This document shows positions 15,793-15,844 of a DNA stretch of 15,844 bases, one piece after another (the first letter of the stretch is position 1; every line of letters starts with the position of its first letter). Position numbers and translations under genes: made by a program. The stretch is from an uncultured Clostridia bacterium (GTDB taxonomy: Bacteria > Bacillota > Clostridia > Oscillospirales > Ruminococcaceae): the NCBI GenBank assembly GCA_947385505.1, contig CANDLP010000012.1, positions 1 to 15,844 on the forward strand, read 5' to 3'. The notes below the pieces were generated by a model. It ran no database searches and was not told the origin of the DNA. It saw only the letters and a program-made list of their open reading frames with translations.

Positions 15793-15844
15793 AGATCGGA
15801 AGAGCGTCGGGTAGGGAAAGAGTGTGCACGGACGTGGGGTGGGG
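15793..15844 (+). other. Illumina adapter read-through (artefact)
   Basis: Bases 15793-15825 match the TruSeq adapter read-through sequence beginning AGATCGGAAGAGCGTCG at 32 of 33 positions; the mismatch is G for T at 15810. The next eight bases, GCACGGAC, stand where an i5 index would be. The final GTGGGGTGGGG starts like the flow-cell adapter (GTG) and then decays to G, as expected when a two-colour sequencer loses signal. This is not genomic sequence. Confidence 0.96.

Noticed and set aside
15826..15844. G-rich tail that could suggest a G-quadruplex
   Set aside because: It directly continues the adapter and fits loss-of-signal base calling, so it is not genomic.

Overview
The window looks like one contig from an uncultured, low-to-moderate G+C Firmicute, most likely a gut clostridium of the Oscillospiraceae/Ruminococcaceae type. 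This is inferred from the style of the proteins (cytoplasmic GH95 and GH2 glycosidases, a zinc-ribbon/low-complexity protein of a type I associate with gut Clostridia), strong AAAGGA/AAGGAG ribosome binding sites and sigma-A promoters. No rRNA or tRNA is present to fix the taxonomy. The last 52 bases are not biological: from 15793 the sequence is Illumina TruSeq adapter read-through followed by a G-rich tail, so the right edge is a contig end.

Left block (1-10786, all + strand): glutamine-dependent NAD+ synthetase (nadE); a hairpin-rich spacer; a GH95-type alpha-L-fucosidase; an overlapping SLOG/YpsA-like gene; a fused P-loop kinase/GNAT acetyltransferase that is visibly more A+T-rich than its neighbours; a 1127-residue GH2 beta-galactosidase with a long modular C-terminus; and a receiver-GGDEF diguanylate cyclase with an intact product-inhibition site. 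The fucosidase and galactosidase lack signal peptides, so they probably degrade imported fucosylated or galactosylated oligosaccharides in the cytoplasm. No transporter is present in the window.

Middle spacer (10787-11026): two strong hairpins stand side by side. The second is a palindromic element with a conserved 12-base loop that recurs at 15554-15609.

Right block: a minus-strand pair consisting of a five-helix membrane protein (14654-13740) followed by an 859-residue protein (13606-11027) with a four-cysteine zinc-ribbon-like motif and a long charged, low-complexity tail. Their functions are unknown. A divergent intergenic region holds two clear sigma-A-type promoters, one driving the membrane gene and one, a perfect consensus, driving a phosphinothricin-acetyltransferase-like GNAT gene on the + strand. 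Beyond it lie a repeat that is an inverted copy of the first 79 bases of the window, the second palindromic element, a terminator-like hairpin and the last 33 codons of an unidentified minus-strand gene cut by the adapter.

I found no convincing new multi-gene system. The best leads are the membrane protein/zinc-ribbon pair, the kinase-GNAT fusion next to a SLOG gene, and the two interspersed repeat families.
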